A DNA stretch of 64,000 bases from Mycobacterium sp. 852014-50255_SCH5639931 (GCF_001665605.1 NZ_LZSV01000024.1:124001-188000); one strand, 5' to 3'; positions 51,777 to 64,000 are shown, counted from the first letter of the stretch. Numbers and translations: made by a program. The notes: a model not told the origin generated them from the sequence alone.

Positions 51777-52595
51777 ATGACTACGGCCAAAGCCGACTTC
51801 AGCTCTGTCCGCTGGGGCTCGGTGGAGTGGACGAACCTCGTCACGCTGTACCTGCGCGCCTACGAAAGCCGTTCCCCCCGACCAATTTTGGGCGACAGGG
51901 CGGCCGCGGAGGCGGTGGACCGGATCGCCTACGACTTCAAGAGGATCCATCGCAGCTCGCTGCCGGTGTCGAACCAATACCTGGTCGCGTTGCGGGCGAA
52001 AGCGCTCGATGACTGGTGCGCGGACTTCTTGCGGCGTCACCCCGACGCGGTGGTCCTGCACCTGGGTTGCGGCCTCGATGGGCGCGCCTTCCGGCTCGCC
52101 GTGCCGCATTCGGTTTCGTGGTTCGACATCGACCTACCCGGTGTCATCGAGCTGCGGCGGCGACTCTACGACGACACGGAGTCCTACCGGATGATCGGCT
52201 CGTCGGTGAGCGATCCGAAGTGGCTGGAGCAGATCCCGACCGGGCGGCCCACGTTGGTGGTCGCCGAGGGCCTGCTGATGTATCTGACCGAGCAGCAGGT
52301 CCGCGTGTTGCTGCAGCGGCTCACCGATCGATTCGATTGCGGCGAAATGCAATTCGACACGCTCTCCGCTCTGGCGCCGCTGCTGTCGAAGCTTTTCACC
52401 AGGGGGATCATCAAGTGGGGCATCCACGACGCGCGGGTGCTACAGACGTGGAACCCGAGGCTGCGGTTGGTCGAGCAGGCGCCCGCGCTGGCGGGCTACC
52501 GGGAAATCGAATCGACGGCGGTGCGGTGGATGTACAAGCTGACGTGCGCATCGCCCGGCGGCAAGTACGACGTGCTGAACCGCTTCGAGTTCTAA
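51777..52595 (+). CDS. SAM-dependent methyltransferase (LCM/O-methyltransferase type)
   Basis: 272 residues. Motif I is VVLHLGCGLDGRAFRLA; the next acidic residue lies in SWFDIDLPGVIELRRRL, and LVVAEGLLMYLTEQQVRVLL is the characteristic YLTE segment of leucine carboxyl methyltransferase-like proteins. Mycobacteria have many such paralogues that methylate small carboxylates or hydroxyls. Start nearly overlapping the amidohydrolase stop. Convergent with the nitronate monooxygenase gene. Confidence 0.88.
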   Translation: MTTAKADFSSVRWGSVEWTNLVTLYLRAYESRSPRPILGDRAAAEAVDRIAYDFKRIHRSSLPVSNQYLVALRAKALDDWCADFLRRHPDAVVLHLGCGLDGRAFRLAVPHSVSWFDIDLPGVIELRRRLYDDTESYRMIGSSVSDPKWLEQIPTGRPTLVVAEGLLMYLTEQQVRVLLQRLTDRFDCGEMQFDTLSALAPLLSKLFTRGIIKWGIHDARVLQTWNPRLRLVEQAPALAGYREIESTAVRWMYKLTCASPGGKYDVLNRFEF

Positions 52596-52599
52596 GGCG

Positions 52600-56581
<3,982 letters not shown>

Positions 56582-56698
56582 TATTTCGCGAGCGAGGGTA
56601 ACCTACTTGTGAAAATTTTTCGAAGGTCGTGAAATTGGTTCTGTCTCCGCAGTGCGGACGCCGCCTCTGGCGAGCCATGGACCGACAGGAGGCCAGTC

Positions 56699-56947
56699 AT
56701 GAATCTCAAGAAACTCGCAGGTAAGGCCATCGTCACCGGTGCATTGAGCGCGGCGGCACTGGGCCTCGGAACCGGGATGGCACAGGCCCACCCCGGACCG
56801 TGGCCGCCGCCAGTTCCGCCGGGTCCGCACGTGGTCGACAATGGTCACTGGAATCCGCTGCCGCCTGGGCAGGTCAAGCAGATTTGTCCCTGGCAGGCGC
56901 CGCCCGGGCATTGGGTTGGTGGCCCGCACGGTGTTCCCTGCACCTGA
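56699..56947 (+). CDS. Small exported Pro-rich protein
   Basis: 82 residues: signal peptide ending near TGMAQAHP, then a Pro/Trp-rich mature part (GPWPPPVPPGPH) with two Cys (ICPWQ and VPCT) that could form a disulfide. AGGAGG sits six bases before the ATG. It belongs to the many short exported proteins of mycobacteria; no known function. The upstream 117 bases are unusually AT-rich around 56612-56625. Confidence 0.78.
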   Translation: MNLKKLAGKAIVTGALSAAALGLGTGMAQAHPGPWPPPVPPGPHVVDNGHWNPLPPGQVKQICPWQAPPGHWVGGPHGVPCT

Positions 56948-57004
56948 TCTCCGCACAATTTGATGCACGCTTGCCGCGCGGCGTCGCCGTGATTCCGACG
57001 AGTT

Positions 57005-57073
57005 CTACTGGCGAAGCCCGAATACGCTGAGCATGCCGATGCCGATGCCGAGCCAGTCCAGCCTCGTGCTCAT
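57005..57073 (-). CDS. Possible 22-aa membrane microprotein
   Basis: A short minus-strand frame beginning ATG at 57073, one base after the lipoprotein stop, ending TAG at 57005. It encodes MSTRLDWLGIGIGMLSVFG plus three residues, a plausible single membrane helix. No ribosome site is evident; coupling to the lipoprotein stop is possible. Weak evidence. Confidence 0.25.
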   Translation of the reverse strand: MSTRLDWLGIGIGMLSVFGLRQ

Positions 57074-57074
57074 G

Positions 57075-57719
57075 TCATGAGGACCGGCTGGCCAGCTGGG
57101 CCAATTGTGCTGCCCCCTCGGCCGTTTGGGTGGTCAGTGCGATCCGCCCGGAGCCGACCTGGTCCTCGATGATCGGGGCCTCCAGAACGAGATTGTCGCG
57201 GATGAAGGCCACGTGGTCCTTCAGGTGCGAGGCGGTGTAGGACGCCCATGCGGTTGCCGACGGCGGGTCCAGGGTCAGGGTCACGTCGTAGAAACCCGCG
57301 GCCAGTGACTTCGGTGGGTCGACGTGTATCAATCCGAGCTGCATGCTCTCCGGACCCAGCATGTACAAGGTGGTCCGCCCGACATCACAGGTGGTCAGCG
57401 CATCGGTCGGTGCCACCACGTGGTCGGTGGCCGGGCACTTCTCCGGGGTGGTCGGCTGAGACTTCGTCACCGGCCGGACGGGCAGCGGCGCAATCTTCAC
57501 AATCGGCGCGGGCAATGCGGTTGTGGTGGGCGCCGGGGCGGTGCTGGCAGTGGTGGTCGACGTGGTGGGTGCGGCCTGATGCCGCGTCGGCTGGCAGCCG
57601 CAGAGCAGCGCCCCGAACAGGCCGGCGCACGCGAGCCAGGCGGCGATGACGCGCCCGCGGCGGCGCGTGCAGCGATGCCTCACCACGCCCTCTGTCTGAT
57701 CACTCCGACGTCCAATCAT
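57075..57719 (-). CDS. Probable lipoprotein with SecD P1-head-like domain
   Basis: About 214 residues. An Arg-rich n-region, a hydrophobic stretch (VIAAWLACAGLFGALLCGC) and a lipobox-like LCGC predict lipidation at the following Cys. After a Thr/Ala/Pro linker, the C-terminal domain (FYDVTLTLDPPSATAWASYT; LVLEAPIIEDQVGSGRI; TAEGAAQLAQLA) has the pattern of the SecDF periplasmic P1 head subdomain. The start is uncertain (ATG at 57719, GTG at 57683 or 57686 nearby, GTG at 57746). It may interact with exported proteins or the Sec machinery; this is inference from the fold. Confidence 0.72.
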   Translation of the reverse strand: MIGRRSDQTEGVVRHRCTRRRGRVIAAWLACAGLFGALLCGCQPTRHQAAPTTSTTTASTAPAPTTTALPAPIVKIAPLPVRPVTKSQPTTPEKCPATDHVVAPTDALTTCDVGRTTLYMLGPESMQLGLIHVDPPKSLAAGFYDVTLTLDPPSATAWASYTASHLKDHVAFIRDNLVLEAPIIEDQVGSGRIALTTQTAEGAAQLAQLASRSS

Positions 57720-57865
57720 CCGACCCATTGTTCCAGTCGGACACACGCCGTCACGCCGTTGTCTGATCGTCGTTGCGTCGCAGACGTTTTCGTGCGGGGC
57801 GGGGAAAGTCCCACTTGGTGGCCCGCCTGCCCGCCGTCATGGGCGATCACATCGCCCTTTACCGA

Positions 57866-57900
57866 CACTACGAATATAGAGTAAGGTCTCGGTCCGAGAC
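57866..57900. promoter_or_regulatory. tetR promoter/operator region
   Basis: A motif CACTACGAATATAGAGTAAG at 57866-57885, also found before the P450 gene, holds a -10-like TAGAGT (57877-57882). It is followed by a perfect inverted repeat GTCTCGG-T-CCGAGAC (57886-57900) just before the tetR start, a likely autoregulatory operator. Confidence 0.6.
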
Positions 57901-57908
57901 GGATCGCC

Positions 57909-58586
57909 ATGGACAAACGCCGAAAACCTAATCCCGGGGAGCGCCGCCGCGACTTGTGCGATGTGGCGATTCAGTTGTTGGCCGACGACGGGGCCAAGGG
58001 ATTGAGCCACCTCAAAGTCGACCGCAAAGCCGGCGTGCCCGACGGCACCACGTCGTTCTACTTCCGCACCCGCTCGGCGCTGCTGCGCGCCGTGGCCGAG
58101 CGGTTGGCCGAGCTCGACCTCGCCGAGCTGCAATCGGTGGCGGACAGCTCGGCCGAGCGGAAAAACGATGCCTCACCCTCACGGTTGTCGCAGGTGGTCA
58201 TTCAGGCCGCAAGCGACCCGCAGTTGTCGCGGACCAAAGCCCGATACGAGCTGACGATGCAAGCCACTCGCGACCCGTCGCTCGCCGCGATCTTGCAGCA
58301 GGCCACAGACGAGTTCACCAAGCTGCACCGGGAGATCCTCGTGCAACTGATGCCGCACGGCGCAGACCTGGAACCGGCGGTGGTCGAGGATCTCAGCAAC
58401 GTCACGCTGACGTTCATCAACGGCCTGTTGCAGCGGCTCGCCCATGGCGACCGGCTCATCGATACCGCGGAGCAGTTGGATGGGATCTTGTCCGCGATTG
58501 CGGCGGGGATTCTCAAGAGTCCGAACAAGGGGCGCCTGACACGGAGCGACGGCGTGCCACCAGCGCGCCGCGGCGGATCCGGGTGA
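57909..58586 (+). CDS. TetR-family transcriptional regulator
   Basis: 225 residues. N-terminal helix-turn-helix (LCDVAIQLLADDGAKGLSH, then KAGVPDGTTSFYFRTRSAL) with the characteristic SFYFRTR recognition segment; the remainder is the helical ligand domain (about 60-200). The ATG is just downstream of an inverted repeat. A shared motif upstream of the P450 gene suggests it controls the P450-SDR-hydratase-CoA transferase operon. The effector is probably a substrate or CoA ester of that pathway (inference). Confidence 0.9.
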   Translation: MDKRRKPNPGERRRDLCDVAIQLLADDGAKGLSHLKVDRKAGVPDGTTSFYFRTRSALLRAVAERLAELDLAELQSVADSSAERKNDASPSRLSQVVIQAASDPQLSRTKARYELTMQATRDPSLAAILQQATDEFTKLHREILVQLMPHGADLEPAVVEDLSNVTLTFINGLLQRLAHGDRLIDTAEQLDGILSAIAAGILKSPNKGRLTRSDGVPPARRGGSG

Positions 58587-58648
58587 GCGTGCGGGGCCGG
58601 ACACGGAGTGCGTGGCTCTGGCTCTTGCCAGGGCACCCGCTGTATGGT

Positions 58649-58669
58649 TCTCTACGAGAATAGAGTAGA
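58649..58669. promoter_or_regulatory. Motif shared with tetR promoter, upstream of P450 operon
   Basis: CTCTACGAGAATAGAGTAGA (58649-58668) matches the tetR upstream motif at 16 of 21 positions (58649-58669 against 57866-57886). It contains TAGAGT (-10-like, 58660-58665) and the inverted arms CTCTAC/GTAGAG. It lies about 170 bases before the P450 start. Confidence 0.55.
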
Positions 58670-58837
58670 GCCACGTTCGCGGGCCGCTTCAGCCAAAACC
58701 CGTGAGCAACTGCGAACAATGCAATTAAGCGGAGTGTATAAATTGGCCGAGCCCGATCCGGCGCTGACAGACCGGCGGCGCCGGCTCTGTTGCAGGGGGC
58801 GTAGGTACCCGGAAATGTCTGCAGTAGGAGGGATTTC

Positions 58838-60040
58838 GTGACGGCGAGCACCGATAGCCATGTTCGTTTCGACCCATATGATGTCGAGTTGATTGCCGAC
58901 CCATATCCCATGTTCAAACGCCTGCGTGACGAGGCGCCGCTTTACTACAACTCCGAATACGACTTCTACGCGCTGAGCCGATTCGCCGATGTAAACAAGG
59001 CAATCATCGACTACGGCACTTACAGCTCCGCTCGAGGCGTGATCATGGAACTGATCAAGGCCAACCTCGAGATCCCGTCAGGCATGTTGATCTTCGAAGA
59101 CCCGCCGATCCACGACGTGCACCGCAAGCTGCTGTCGCGCATGTTCACCCCCCGCAAGATCGCGGCGTTGGAGCCGATGATCCGCGAGTTCTGCGCGCAA
59201 TCGCTGGACCCACTGGTGGGGTCGGGGCGGTTCGACTTCGTCTCCGACCTGGGCGCGATCATGCCGATGAAGGTCATCAGCGCACTGCTCGGGATTCCCG
59301 AAGAAGATCAGGAGTACATCCGCGATCGCGGCAATGCCCAGCTACGCACCGAGCCCGGCAAGCCGATGAGTGCCGCCGAGCACGGCTTGTCAGTAGGCGA
59401 GCAGTTCGAGGCCTATATCGACTGGCGTGCCGACAATCCGTCCGACGACATCATGACCGAGCTGCTGAACGTCGAGTTCGTCGACGAGACCGGCACGACG
59501 CGGCGACTGAGGCGCGAGGAGATCTTGGTCTACCTCAACGTGGTGGCCGGCGCGGGAAACGAAACGACAACGCGGCTTATCGGTTGGGCGGGCAAAGTTC
59601 TCGCGGAGCACCCCGACCAGCGTCGCGAGCTCGTCGAGAACCCCGGACTAATCCCGCAGGCAATCGAGGAGCTGCTGCGCTTCGAGCCTCCCGCGCCGCA
59701 CATGGCACGCTATGTGACTCGCGACGTCAGCCTCTATGGCCAGACGGTGCCGGAAGGCAGCGTGATGCTGATGCTGATTGGGGCGGCCTGCCGCGACGAG
59801 CGACAGTTTGGGCCCGACGCGGGCGAATTCAACATTCATCGCGCCGCCCGGCCGCACCTCACGTTCAGCGTCGGCGCCCACTTCTGCTTGGGTTCGGCGC
59901 TGGCCCGGCTGGAAGGCCGTGTCGCCCTCGAGGAGATCCTCAAGCGGTTCCCGGAGTGGGAGCCTGATCTGGCCAACGCCACGCTCAGCCCGACGTCGTC
60001 GGTGCGGGGCTGGGAAACCCTGCCCACCGTGGTGCCCTAA
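58838..60040 (+). CDS. Cytochrome P450
   Basis: 400 residues, a typical soluble bacterial P450: I-helix AGAGNETTTR, ExxR motif in EELLRFEPP, and heme loop FSVGAHFCLG with the thiolate ligand Cys350. AGGAGG precedes the GTG start by seven bases. It needs a ferredoxin and reductase, which are not encoded here. It is cotranscribed with an SDR of the mycofactocin type (overlap TAATG), so a hydroxylated product may be oxidised next. The CYP family cannot be assigned from the sequence alone. Confidence 0.93.
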   Translation: MTASTDSHVRFDPYDVELIADPYPMFKRLRDEAPLYYNSEYDFYALSRFADVNKAIIDYGTYSSARGVIMELIKANLEIPSGMLIFEDPPIHDVHRKLLSRMFTPRKIAALEPMIREFCAQSLDPLVGSGRFDFVSDLGAIMPMKVISALLGIPEEDQEYIRDRGNAQLRTEPGKPMSAAEHGLSVGEQFEAYIDWRADNPSDDIMTELLNVEFVDETGTTRRLRREEILVYLNVVAGAGNETTTRLIGWAGKVLAEHPDQRRELVENPGLIPQAIEELLRFEPPAPHMARYVTRDVSLYGQTVPEGSVMLMLIGAACRDERQFGPDAGEFNIHRAARPHLTFSVGAHFCLGSALARLEGRVALEEILKRFPEWEPDLANATLSPTSSVRGWETLPTVVP

Positions 60041-60876
60041 TGACCGGCCGCGTCGAGGGCAAAGTCGCGTTCGTCAGCGGCGCCGCCCGCGGTCAGGGCC
60101 GCAGCCACGCGGTGCGCTTGGCGCAAGAGGGCGCCGACATCGTCGCGATCGACGTCTGCGGACCGATCGAGAACCTGGCTTATCCGCACTCGACGCCGGA
60201 GGACCTCGCCGAGACGGCCGACTTGGTCAAAGCTCAGGATCGCCGCATCGTCACCGCGCAGGTAGACGTCCGCGACTACGACGCGCTGAAATCCGCCGTG
60301 GACGCCGGTGTGGAACAACTCGGGCGGCTCGACATCATCGTCGCGAACGCGGGCGTGGGTACCGACGGCCGGAAGCTGCACAAGATCCGGGAGAACGTCT
60401 GGCAGGACATGATCGACATCAACCTGAGCGGCGTCTGGCATACGGTCAAAGCGGGCGTACCACACCTACTTGCGGGTGGTCGCGGCGGATCGATCGTGCT
60501 CACCAGCTCGGTCGGCGGGCGCAAGGCCTACCCGAACACCGGCCACTACATCGCCGCCAAGCACGGCGTCATCGGCCTGATGCGTGCATTCGCCGTCGAG
60601 CTGGGCCAGCACATGATCCGCGTCAACGCCGTGCTACCCACCCAGGTGAGCACCACGATGGTGATGAACGACAACACATTCCGGCTGTTTCGCCCGGACC
60701 TGGAAAATCCGGGCCCCGACGACTTCGCCCCCATATCCCAGATGATGCACACCCTGCCGGTGCCCTGGGTGGACGCCGTGGACATCAGCAACGCGGTCCT
60801 GTTCCTCGCCTCTGACGAATCTCGTTATGTCACCGGCGTTTCGCTTCCCGTCGACGCGGGCAGCTTGCTCAAATAG
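60040..60876 (+). CDS. Mycofactocin-type SDR oxidoreductase
   Basis: 278 residues with the extended insertion after the second strand (CGPIENLAYPHSTPEDLAET), the NAGVG motif, catalytic Tyr-Lys in HYIAAKHGVIGLMRA, and the C-terminal LPVPWVDAVDISNAVLFLA typical of mycofactocin-dependent dehydrogenases. It is overlapped by the P450 stop. Expected role: oxidising the alcohol produced by the P450, passing electrons to mycofactocin through bound NAD. Confidence 0.9.
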   Translation: MTGRVEGKVAFVSGAARGQGRSHAVRLAQEGADIVAIDVCGPIENLAYPHSTPEDLAETADLVKAQDRRIVTAQVDVRDYDALKSAVDAGVEQLGRLDIIVANAGVGTDGRKLHKIRENVWQDMIDINLSGVWHTVKAGVPHLLAGGRGGSIVLTSSVGGRKAYPNTGHYIAAKHGVIGLMRAFAVELGQHMIRVNAVLPTQVSTTMVMNDNTFRLFRPDLENPGPDDFAPISQMMHTLPVPWVDAVDISNAVLFLASDESRYVTGVSLPVDAGSLLK

Positions 60877-60906
60877 GCGCTAGTTCAAGAGAAGTTGGAG
60901 AAGATT

Positions 60907-61875
60907 ATGCCTGAATACGACTACGAAGAAATGAAAAAAGAAGCCGAGCAGTACATCAAGTTCGAGAAGGACAAGAAGAATCGGATCGCCTACATCACCT
61001 TCAACCGCCCCGAGGAGCTCAACTCCACCACCTTGGGTATGCGGCAGAACTACGCCGACCTGATCCACAAGTGCAACGTGGACGACGACGTCAAGGTCGT
61101 CGTGATCCGTGGCGAGGGAGATGATTTCGGAAGCGGTGGCGACCTGCCCGAGCAGCGGGGAATGCTGGAGAACCCCGGCATGCCACTGCTGCACGAGCTG
61201 GCCATCAACGATGACGACGTCAAGTACCCGCCCGGCGGATCGTATCGCTACCTGTCGACCGTCACCGACTTCTACGCCAAGGCCCGCGCGGGAAACCGCC
61301 CCCTGCAGGAGCTGCGCAAGATCAGCATCATCGAGGCCAAGGGCTACTGCTACGGCTGGCACTTCTACCAGGCCGGCGACGCCGACCTGGTGGTCTCTTC
61401 CGACGACGCCCTCTTCGGCCACCCGGCGTTTCGCTACGTGGGTTGGGGACCGCGCCTGTGGTGGTGGGCCGAGACGATGGGCCTGCGCAAGTTCTCCGAA
61501 ATGCTCTTCACCGGAAGGCCGTTCAGCGCCAAGGAGATGTACGAGTGCGGCTTCGTCAACAGCGTGGTGCCGCGCGAGAAGCTGGAAGAAGAGACGCTGA
61601 AGTACGCGATGGCTTGCTCGCGTTCCCGCCCGACCGACACCGTCGCGGTGCAGAAGACCTTCCTGGAGCTCTACAAGCAGCACAAGGGTGAATACTTCGG
61701 CAGCCTGCTCACCGGCATGGTCGAGGGGATGCTGCCGATGATTCAAAACGACGCGGAGGAAGTGGACCTGACCGCGGGCACCTTCGAGAAGGGCCTCAAC
61801 AACGTGGTGAAGGACAACGACCTGAACTTCCCGCCGGAGTGGCGCCTGAGCCGCTCGGGACGCGCGAAGCCCTGA
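60907..61875 (+). CDS. Enoyl-CoA hydratase/isomerase (crotonase) family protein
   Basis: 322 residues. The crotonase core has NRPEELNSTTLGMRQNYAD, the oxyanion loop VVIRGEGDDFGSGGDL and CYGWHFYQAGDADLVVSSDD. It carries an unusual N-terminal charged extension (EYDYEEMKKEAEQYIKFEK), and the middle part has an insertion around NPGMPLLHELAINDDDVKYP. GGAG lies six bases before the ATG. It may hydrate, isomerise or hydrolyse the CoA ester formed by the CoA transferase that follows 20 bases downstream. Confidence 0.88.
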   Translation: MPEYDYEEMKKEAEQYIKFEKDKKNRIAYITFNRPEELNSTTLGMRQNYADLIHKCNVDDDVKVVVIRGEGDDFGSGGDLPEQRGMLENPGMPLLHELAINDDDVKYPPGGSYRYLSTVTDFYAKARAGNRPLQELRKISIIEAKGYCYGWHFYQAGDADLVVSSDDALFGHPAFRYVGWGPRLWWWAETMGLRKFSEMLFTGRPFSAKEMYECGFVNSVVPREKLEEETLKYAMACSRSRPTDTVAVQKTFLELYKQHKGEYFGSLLTGMVEGMLPMIQNDAEEVDLTAGTFEKGLNNVVKDNDLNFPPEWRLSRSGRAKP

Positions 61876-61894
61876 CCGTTTTGGGAGAGCTCGC

Positions 61895-64000
61895 ATGTCG
61901 GCGCTGACGGGTTTCCGGGTCGTCGAGCTGGCCGGGTCCGTGGCGGGGGAGTACTGCGGAAAGTTGTTGGCCGACTTCGGCGCCGAGATCCTCAAGGTCG
62001 AGGCGCCGGAGTCCGGCAGCCCGACGCGGGCGATGGCTCCCATCGTCGCCGACGGCCCCGACGGCAGCGGGCTGTTCGCGTACCTCAACACCAACAAGCA
62101 GTCCGTCGTGCTGGATCTCGGTTCGGATGACGGCGTCGAGGCCGTCCACCGGCTCATCGGCACCGCGGACGCGGTCATCGACGACGGCGACACCGGCTGG
62201 GCGCGGCTGCACCCGGACGTGGTGTTGTGTTCGATCACACCGTTCGGGCAGGACGCGCCCGCCGAGTTCGGCAATGCCAAGAGCATCAACGTGTTCCACG
62301 CCAGCGGTTGGGGATACCACACGCCCAGCCACCCCGACCCCGCCAAGCCGCCACTGCAGGGGCCCGGCCGGTTCCTGGCCGACTACGAAGCGGGACTGGA
62401 TGCCGCGCTGTGCGTGGCGTCGGCGCTCTTCGGGCGTCTGCACAGCGGCCACGGCGATTCTATCGACATCTCCGAACACGCCGTGCTGGCCTCCCGCGCC
62501 GACTGCATCATCGGCCGGTTCATCACCGGTGAGGTGACCGCCGAAGGCCGCCGCAGCGACTACGACCAGGCGGGCCCGGCAGCGTTTTTCGCATGCACCG
62601 ACGGTTTCGTCTACCTGTACATGACCAGCCGCGCCCACTGGCTCGGCCTGAAAGAACTCATGGGCCACCCGGAGTGGCTGGATGCGTTCGACGACGACTG
62701 GCTGGAGTTTTCCGTCACCCCGGAGAAGGTGGCCGTGTTCCAGCGGGGCTTCGCCGGGTGGATCCGGGACCTTGCCAAGGACGAAGCGTCCGATCGAGCC
62801 CAACGCCTGGGTGTGCCGTTGGTGCCGGTGAACGGCGCCGCGGACCTGCATGATTCGCCGCAGTACCGGCACCGGGGTTTCTTCCAGCAGGTGCGGCACC
62901 CCGTGTTGGGCGACGCGGCTTATCCGACGGTGCCATACGCGTTCAGCGCGTCACCGGCTCGAATCACCTCCGCCGCACCGGCCCTCGGCGAGCACACCGG
63001 GCCGGTTCTGGGCCGCATCGATACCCCGCGCCCGCGGCCGCGGGTCAAGTCGGCGCAACTCAAGCCGCCCAAGGATCCGCGCGGTGGGCCGCTGCAAGGG
63101 GTTCGGGTCGTCGAGCTCACCAAGGTATGGGCCGGGCCCTACGCGGGCAAGCTGCTGGCGATGCTGGGCGCCGAGGTCATCAAGGTCGAAACCGCGGGTT
63201 TCCCCGAGGAGATGCGCGCTTACGGCGGCACCGACATCAACCACGCGCCGTACTTCCTCAGCATCAACCCCGAAATCCTTAGTGTGGACCTCGATATCAA
63301 GTCCAGCGAGGGCATGGCGCAGCTGCGTGAGTTGATCGCCCGCAGCGACATCGTGATCAACAACCTGCGCCCGGGCGCGATGGAACGCCAAGGCTTGGGC
63401 CATGCGCAGCTGACCGAGGTCAAGGCGGACATCATCTCCGTGTCGATCAAGATGTGGGGCAACGACGGGCCGCTGGGCCACCAAACCGGTTACGCGCCAT
63501 GCTTCGCCGCCCTGGCCGGGCTCGCCCCGCTGGTCGGCTATCGCGGCGGACCGCCCCTCGGGACGAGCATGCGCTACGGCGATTCGACCGTCGGTGCTGC
63601 GGCCGCGTACGCCGCGGTGGTCGCATTGCTGCATCGCGAACTCACCGGCGCCGGGCAGTTCGTCGACTTGTCGGCAGTGGAAACCCTGTCATCGATGATC
63701 GGCGACTGCCTGCTCGAGCAGGCCCTGACCGGACAAGCCTTCGTTCCCAACGGCAATGACCATCCGGACCTGTGCCCGCATGGCTGCTATCCGTGCGCGG
63801 ACGGTGGCTGGATCACGGTGGCCGTCGCCGACGACGCGCAGTGGCGCGGGTTGTGCGACGTGCTCGGCGCGGGATCGCTGGCTGGAGAACGCCGCTACGC
63901 CACCATGGAGGGGCGACGGCGCGATGCCGAGGCACTCGACGCCTGCCTCGCGCAACTCACCCGGTGCCACGCAGCCGAGCAACTGGCGGACCGCCTGCGC
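61895..64000 (+). CDS. Fused CaiB/BaiF family III CoA transferase, two tandem domains (cut by window edge)
   Basis: At least 702 residues, open at the window end. The first domain (about 1-390) starts VVELAGSVAGEYCGKLLADFGAEILKVE; the second, from about 405, repeats this pattern (VVELTKVWAGPYAGKLLAMLGAEVIKVE in part). Both keep an Asp at the family III catalytic position (FLADYEAG and RYGDSTVG). Family III enzymes transfer CoA between carboxylates. The double-domain fusion may form the usual interlocked dimer within one chain. GGGAGAG lies before the ATG. It ends the P450 operon as far as seen. Confidence 0.88.
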   Translation, partial: MSALTGFRVVELAGSVAGEYCGKLLADFGAEILKVEAPESGSPTRAMAPIVADGPDGSGLFAYLNTNKQSVVLDLGSDDGVEAVHRLIGTADAVIDDGDTGWARLHPDVVLCSITPFGQDAPAEFGNAKSINVFHASGWGYHTPSHPDPAKPPLQGPGRFLADYEAGLDAALCVASALFGRLHSGHGDSIDISEHAVLASRADCIIGRFITGEVTAEGRRSDYDQAGPAAFFACTDGFVYLYMTSRAHWLGLKELMGHPEWLDAFDDDWLEFSVTPEKVAVFQRGFAGWIRDLAKDEASDRAQRLGVPLVPVNGAADLHDSPQYRHRGFFQQVRHPVLGDAAYPTVPYAFSASPARITSAAPALGEHTGPVLGRIDTPRPRPRVKSAQLKPPKDPRGGPLQGVRVVELTKVWAGPYAGKLLAMLGAEVIKVETAGFPEEMRAYGGTDINHAPYFLSINPEILSVDLDIKSSEGMAQLRELIARSDIVINNLRPGAMERQGLGHAQLTEVKADIISVSIKMWGNDGPLGHQTGYAPCFAALAGLAPLVGYRGGPPLGTSMRYGDSTVGAAAAYAAVVALLHRELTGAGQFVDLSAVETLSSMIGDCLLEQALTGQAFVPNGNDHPDLCPHGCYPCADGGWITVAVADDAQWRGLCDVLGAGSLAGERRYATMEGRRRDAEALDACLAQLTRCHAAEQLADRLR

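Noticed and set aside
50499-52109. Minus-strand frame opposite the amidohydrolase
   Set aside because: Antisense shadow without motifs; the plus strand has a complete amidohydrolase and methyltransferase.

Overview
The window is about 64 kb of GC-rich actinobacterial chromosome, almost certainly from a nontuberculous Mycobacterium. The genes that point there are a CtpI-type P-type ATPase, an ABC exporter with two FHA domains like M. tuberculosis Rv1747, a desA3/Rv3230c-type desaturase pair, an Rv0218/Rv0219-like molybdenum oxidoreductase pair, a WS/DGAT acyltransferase, mycofactocin-type SDRs and many FadD/FadE/MaoC genes. The gene order is unlike M. tuberculosis. No rRNA, tRNA, insertion sequence, phage or CRISPR array was seen. 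The species cannot be fixed from the sequence alone.

Region 1 (1-12.5 kb) is a catabolic island. It holds an acyl-CoA ligase (cut by the window edge), a HAPMO-like Baeyer-Villiger monooxygenase (BVMO), an SDR, two small alpha/beta-barrel proteins, an IclR regulator with a striking AT-rich palindrome at its promoter, and a minus-strand set resembling steroid ring degradation: KstD-like dehydrogenase, HsaC-like extradiol dioxygenase, HsaA-like hydroxylase and 2Fe-2S ferredoxin. A BVMO-SDR-thioesterase operon diverges from it. An HsaD-like C-C hydrolase lies at 17.8 kb.

Region 2 (12.5-32 kb) is mixed: ctpI, two SnoaL-like proteins, WS/DGAT, a transglutaminase-like protein, an F420-type PPOX protein, a molybdopterin oxidoreductase, a type III polyketide synthase with a partner ICMT-type methyltransferase, an SDR, a lipase-like hydrolase and the FHA-ABC exporter.

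Region 3 (32-41.2 kb) is one long operon with overlapping or closely spaced genes. It parallels the cholesterol side-chain igr operon (two acyl-CoA dehydrogenases, two MaoC proteins, Ltp2-like aldolase, DUF35), but the MaoC and DUF35 parts of ChsH2 are separate genes. It continues into an esterase, a BVMO-like flavoprotein with a substituted fingerprint His, and a FadD17-like ligase. The set could take up, oxidise and shorten a branched or polycyclic carboxylic substrate.

Region 4 (41-48 kb) has an EamA-like membrane protein, the desaturase pair, the molybdenum oxidoreductase/membrane pair, a SHOCT protein, and two tandem paralogous exported Cys/His-rich peptides whose upstream sequences are also duplicated. 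Region 5 (48-57.7 kb) has a FadD, class II aldolase, amidohydrolase, methyltransferase, nitronate monooxygenase, Pseudomonas-type arylsulfatase, flavin hydroxylase, a small exported protein and a lipoprotein with a SecD P1-head-like domain. Region 6 (57.9-64 kb) has a TetR regulator followed by a P450 / mycofactocin-type SDR / enoyl-CoA hydratase / fused CoA-transferase operon; the tetR and P450 upstream regions share a motif.

Several genes have a TANNNT -10 element 6-8 bases before the start codon, the arrangement expected for leaderless mRNAs in mycobacteria. This also decides several GTG/ATG starts.
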